Below, in pieces: positions 60,695-64,000 of a stretch of DNA of 64,000 nucleotides. The notes below the pieces were generated by a model, which saw nothing but the letters and a program-made list of their open reading frames with translations, searched no databases and was not told where the DNA came from. How positions within the stretch are numbered: position 1 is the first letter of the stretch; each line of letters starts with the position of its first letter. This DNA comes from Mesorhizobium opportunistum WSM2075. GTDB taxonomy: Bacteria > Pseudomonadota > Alphaproteobacteria > Rhizobiales > Rhizobiaceae. The stretch lies in NCBI RefSeq assembly GCF_000176035.2, contig NC_015675.1:5894001-5958000 (forward strand), written 5' to 3'. Position numbers and translations under genes: made by a program.

Positions 60695-62212
60695 ATGACA
60701 AGGCATTTCACGAGAACCCTGCTGTCGGGAATCACGGTTGCGGCGATGCTCGGCGTGGCAGCGGCCCCGGCCCAGGCGGCAACGCTGCACATGGCCTGGT
60801 CGCAGGACGCCACCGGGCTTGATCCGCACAAGCAGACGGCCTTTTCGTCGCTGCGGCTGCTGGAATTGATTTATGAGCCGCTGGTGCGGGTCGATGCCAG
60901 CCTGCAGATCATCCCCGCCATCGCCACGTCCTGGCAGTTTTCGCAAGACGGCAAGGAACTGACGTTCAAACTCGACCCCAAGGCGAAATTCCAGGACGGC
61001 ACGGCCGTCACCTCGGCCGACGTCAAGGCATCGTTCGAGCGCATCCTCGACGAGAAGACGGGGGCGGCCGCCCGCGCCAACTTCCTGTCGATCGCCAGCA
61101 TCGACACGCCTGATGCGGCGACCGTCGTGTTCCATCTGTCGCAACCCGACGTGCCGATCCTGACGGCGATGAGCGACGTCAATGCGGCCATCGTCCCGGC
61201 CAGCGAGATCAAGGCCGGCTCTGTCGGCACCAAGGCGCTCGGCTCCGGTCCGTTCAAGCTCGACAAATGGGACCCCAACGCCAAGGAAGTCTTGAGCGCC
61301 AACAAGGACTGGGCGGGCGGTTCGACCGGCGTCGACGGCATCGAGATCAGTGTGCTGCCCGACGAAGCGGCGATCCTGGCCGCCATGCGCAGCAAGCAGA
61401 TCGATTTCGCGCTGCTCAACGACCCGCTGGTCGCCACGCTGGTGCCGAAGGAGCCCAGCCTGCAGCTCAACCGCGCGCCGGTGCTCGCCTATAACGTGCT
61501 GCAGCTCAATCCGTCGCGAAAGCCGATGACCGAGCTCAAGGTGCGCCAGGCGATCTCCTGCGCCATCGACCGGCAGGAGGTGCTGGACACCGCCGCGCTC
61601 GGCGAAGGCAAGGTCACCGGCCCGCTGACCATCCCGGCGCTCGCGACCGATCCAAGCCAACTATTCTGCTACAAGCGCGACGTCGAGAAGGCCAAGAAGC
61701 TGATGGAAGAGGCCGGCTTTGCCGACGGCTTTTCGGCGACGGTGATCGGCGCCACCGGCGAGCCGCCGACGGCGGCGGCGGAAGCCCAGGTCATCCAGTC
61801 GCAGCTGGCTGAAATCGGCGTCAAGCTCGACATCAAGATGATGGAGCTCAACGTCTATGTCGACGCCTGGCTGAAGGGCGATTTCGACATGGCGGTCGCG
61901 CTCAATGGCGGACGCGCCGATCCCTATACGATGTACAACCGCTACTGGACCAAGGCAGGCAATCTGCAGAAGGTGGCGAACTACATCGACGACACGCTAG
62001 ACAGCCAGATGCAGCAGGGCCGCGCCGAGACCGATCCGGCCAAACGCAAGGCGATCTTCGCTGCGTTCGAGAAACACCTTGCCGAGATGTCGCCATGGAT
62101 CTGGCTCTACACGTCCTACAGCTACACGGCCCAGCAGAAGACCGTCGCCGGCTTCGTGCCGACGCCGACGGGCACGCTGTTCAGCCTGAGCAAGGTTACC
62201 ATCCAGCAGTAG
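60695..62212 (+). CDS. Peptide/muropeptide ABC transporter binding protein (family 5)
   Basis: 505-residue DppA/OppA-type binding protein. It has a Sec signal peptide cleaved near AQA-AT. Mature motifs are LDPHKQTAFSSLRLLELIYE, cut at 20, and FDMAVALNGGRADPY. The ATG follows GGGAGACG. Its place behind murQ suggests muropeptides or MurNAc-peptides as cargo; ordinary peptides cannot be excluded. A palindromic repeat separates it from the permease gene. Confidence 0.85.
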   Translation: MTRHFTRTLLSGITVAAMLGVAAAPAQAATLHMAWSQDATGLDPHKQTAFSSLRLLELIYEPLVRVDASLQIIPAIATSWQFSQDGKELTFKLDPKAKFQDGTAVTSADVKASFERILDEKTGAAARANFLSIASIDTPDAATVVFHLSQPDVPILTAMSDVNAAIVPASEIKAGSVGTKALGSGPFKLDKWDPNAKEVLSANKDWAGGSTGVDGIEISVLPDEAAILAAMRSKQIDFALLNDPLVATLVPKEPSLQLNRAPVLAYNVLQLNPSRKPMTELKVRQAISCAIDRQEVLDTAALGEGKVTGPLTIPALATDPSQLFCYKRDVEKAKKLMEEAGFADGFSATVIGATGEPPTAAAEAQVIQSQLAEIGVKLDIKMMELNVYVDAWLKGDFDMAVALNGGRADPYTMYNRYWTKAGNLQKVANYIDDTLDSQMQQGRAETDPAKRKAIFAAFEKHLAEMSPWIWLYTSYSYTAQQKTVAGFVPTPTGTLFSLSKVTIQQ

Positions 62213-62233
62213 CCGCCTCCAGATCAGTAGATA

Positions 62234-62282
62234 GAGCATGACGTCGTCCGAAAACCGCTTCACACTTTTCGGCATCATGCTC
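62234..62282. repeat. 49-bp rhizobial palindrome
   Basis: GAGCATG...CATGCTC with an inner pair CCGAAAA/TTTTCGG. It has the same length and layout as each palindrome of the tandem array at 42084-42260. It lies between a binding-protein gene and its permease gene and may protect or attenuate the transcript. Confidence 0.85.
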
Positions 62283-62303
62283 TAGACGAGAGGTATCCTT
62301 CGC

Positions 62304-63263
62304 GTGAACTATCTGATGCGGCGACTGGCGACGTTTCCTCTCGTCCTGCTTGGCGTGTCCATCCTGGTCTTCATCGCGATCCGGATGGTGCCGGGCGATT
62401 CGATCACGGCGATGCTGGGGACCGAAGCCGGCCTGCTGACGCCGGCGCAACGGGATTCGCTCGCCGCCTATTTCGGCATCGACCAGCCCTGGTTCGTCCA
62501 GTACTGGCGCTGGATAGGCGGTATCCTGCACGGCAATTTCGGCATCTCCGTCACCTATGGCAGGCCGGTGGTCGACGTCATCCTCGAGCGCTTTCCGCTG
62601 ACACTCGAACTGGCCGTGCTGTCGATGATCATCGCGCTCGCGGTCGGCCTGCCGGCAGGGATCTACGCCGCCACGCATAGCGAAAAAGCGTCCGATCTCG
62701 GGGTGCGCATCGTCGCCATGGTCGGCCAGTCGATGCCGAGCTTCGTGCTTGGCCTGCTGATCATCTACACGCTGTCGGCGGGCTTCGGCGTGCTGCCGGC
62801 GATGGGCGAATTCGCGCCGCTCTGGCAGGATCCCCCGCGCAATCTCAGCCAGCTGATCCTGCCCGCCATCACGCTCGGCTTCGCCTTCGCCGCGTCGGTC
62901 ACCCGCATCGCGCGCTCGGCCATGCTCGACGTTTTGAGCGACGATTATGTGCGCACCGCCCGCAGCAAGGGTGCGTCGGCGCGCAGCGTCATCTGGCGCC
63001 ATGCGCTGCCCAACGCGCTGATCCCGGTGGTGACGCTGAGCGGGATCGAGTTCGGTTATCTGCTGGGCGGCGCCGTCATCGTCGAGCAGATCTACGCCCT
63101 GCCGGGGCTCGGACGCATGGTGCTCGACGCGATCCTGCAGCGCGATTATGCGCTGGTGCAGGGAGCCGTGCTGTTCATCGCCTTCAACTTCATGATCGTC
63201 AATCTCCTGGTCGATCTCGCCTATGTCGGGCTCGATCCGCGCATCCGGCTGGGAGAGCAGTGA
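62304..63263 (+). CDS. Peptide/muropeptide ABC transporter permease (DppB-like)
   Basis: 319-residue inner-membrane permease with six hydrophobic segments. It starts MNYLMRRLATFPLVLLGVS, as is typical of DppB, and has the EAA loop TARSKGASARSVIWRHALPN. The start codon is GTG (62304) behind GAGAGG. It overlaps the next permease gene by 1 bp (TGATG). Confidence 0.9.
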   Translation: MNYLMRRLATFPLVLLGVSILVFIAIRMVPGDSITAMLGTEAGLLTPAQRDSLAAYFGIDQPWFVQYWRWIGGILHGNFGISVTYGRPVVDVILERFPLTLELAVLSMIIALAVGLPAGIYAATHSEKASDLGVRIVAMVGQSMPSFVLGLLIIYTLSAGFGVLPAMGEFAPLWQDPPRNLSQLILPAITLGFAFAASVTRIARSAMLDVLSDDYVRTARSKGASARSVIWRHALPNALIPVVTLSGIEFGYLLGGAVIVEQIYALPGLGRMVLDAILQRDYALVQGAVLFIAFNFMIVNLLVDLAYVGLDPRIRLGEQ

Positions 63264-64000
63264 TGCGCATCGCGCGCGCCATTTTCGGGCACGGCAGCGG
63301 CCGCATCGGCGGTGTCATCGTCTGCATCTATCTCGTGCTCGCCATTCTCGGCCTGCTCGGGCTGACGCCGCACAATCCGATCACGCAGTACCGCATCGAC
63401 CGGCTGCATGCGCCGGGCGCCGTCTACTGGATGGGAACCGACCTGTTCGGCCGCGACGTGGCGAGCCGGCTGATGGCCGGCATTGGCCAGTCCTTCACCG
63501 TCGCCTTCTTCTCGGTCGCCTTCGCCACACTTGCCGGCACGGTTTTGGGCCTGGCCGCCGCCTGGCTCGGCCGCCGCTGGGACGGCGTGGTGATGCGGAT
63601 CATGGATGTGCTGCTGGCCTTTCCGGCTATCCTGCTGGCGCTGCTCATCGTCACCGTGGCCGGGCCGGGCACCTGGACCAGCGTCGTTGCCATCGGCATC
63701 GTCTATACGCCGATCTTCACGCGCGTGGTGCGCGGCCCTGCCTTGTCGCTCAAGGCACGCGAATTCGTCGACGCCGCGCGCACCTTCGGCAGCAGTTCGA
63801 GTTACATCGTCACGCGCCACCTGCTGCTCAATCTGGTGGCGCCGTTGACCGTTCAGGTGACGCTGGCGCTGGCCTGGGCATTGCTGACGGAAGCCGGCTT
63901 GAGCTTTCTCGGCCTCGGCACGCAGCCGCCCGCCGCTTCGCTCGGCCTGATGCTGAGCGACAGCCGCAACCTGATGGAAACCGCGCCCTGGCTGATGATC
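63263..64000 (+). CDS. Peptide/muropeptide ABC transporter permease (DppC-like, partial)
   Basis: First 246 codons of a DppC-type permease; it continues beyond the right edge. It has MGTDLFGRDVASRLMAG, a DppC hallmark, and an EAA loop DAARTFGSSSSYIVTRHLLL. The ATG overlaps the DppB stop. The ATPase genes of this importer should follow outside the window. Confidence 0.9.
   Translation, partial: MRIARAIFGHGSGRIGGVIVCIYLVLAILGLLGLTPHNPITQYRIDRLHAPGAVYWMGTDLFGRDVASRLMAGIGQSFTVAFFSVAFATLAGTVLGLAAAWLGRRWDGVVMRIMDVLLAFPAILLALLIVTVAGPGTWTSVVAIGIVYTPIFTRVVRGPALSLKAREFVDAARTFGSSSSYIVTRHLLLNLVAPLTVQVTLALAWALLTEAGLSFLGLGTQPPAASLGLMLSDSRNLMETAPWLMI

Overview
The window looks like chromosome of a plant-associated alphaproteobacterium of the Mesorhizobium type. 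The signs are high GC, several ribose-type and one Ugp-like sugar ABC importer, an erythritol locus of the rhizobial mpt/ery kind, a type II lumazine synthase behind an FMN riboswitch, a short second FtsZ, and rhizobial palindromic intergenic repeats. No tRNA, rRNA, transposase or CRISPR array was seen.

Layout. 1-4.4 kb: a methylthioribose salvage locus (ABC ATPase and permease on the minus strand, mtnK-mtnA on the plus strand) around a perfect inverted-repeat operator that overlaps both -35 boxes. 4.4-24.1 kb: a D-apiose/D-apionate region with two ribose-type importers (one an ATPase-ATPase-permease fusion), D-apiose dehydrogenase (apsD), D-apionolactonase (apnL), D-apionate oxidoisomerase (apnO) plus a paralogue, a TIM-barrel protein resembling 3-oxo-isoapionate decarboxylase (oiaC), a RuBisCO-like protein with its DUF1537 kinase (oiaK), and two GntR/FadR regulators. 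24.1-27.6 kb: a methyltransferase, an Lrp regulator with a divergent MFS transporter, and ribH2 under an FMN riboswitch. 27.7-44.8 kb: a tetrose/tetritol region with split DhaK/DhaL-type kinase genes, the minus-strand trio eryR-tpiB-rpiB, a class II aldolase, and a long minus-strand operon eryD-(SBP, two permeases, two ATPases)-eryA-dehydrogenase-eryB-eryC. 44.8-56.3 kb: mixed genes, namely a small membrane protein, an MgtC-like protein, ftsZ2, a dimethylformamidase-like protein, a GntR regulator, a glutamine-synthetase-like ligase, an SBP/symporter/racemase operon, and two gene remnants (AraC, TonB receptor). 56.3-64 kb: a MurR-controlled muropeptide/amino-sugar salvage locus with a second MurA, an N-acetylhexosamine-type kinase, MurQ and a peptide ABC importer that runs off the window.

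How the parts may work together. Apiose would be imported, oxidised and hydrolysed to apionate, and converted to 3-oxo-isoapionate. Two exits seem to be encoded: OiaK plus the RuBisCO-like protein, and decarboxylation by the OiaC-like protein to L-erythrulose followed by the DhaK/DhaL-type kinase. Both exits, and erythritol breakdown, would meet at tetrulose phosphates and use TpiB (L-erythrulose-1-P isomerase type) and RpiB (D-erythrulose-4-P isomerase type) to give D-erythrose-4-phosphate. This joined apiose-tetritol network is the main inference. A 20-bp operator-like sequence, TGGTWGASTSATCATACCAG, recurs with variations in front of four apiose transcription units. Other points of interest are an in-frame TGA as the only separator between the apnO paralogue and oiaC, hairpins behind the binding-protein gene in four importer operons, and twin MurR operators at the same distance from their -35 boxes.
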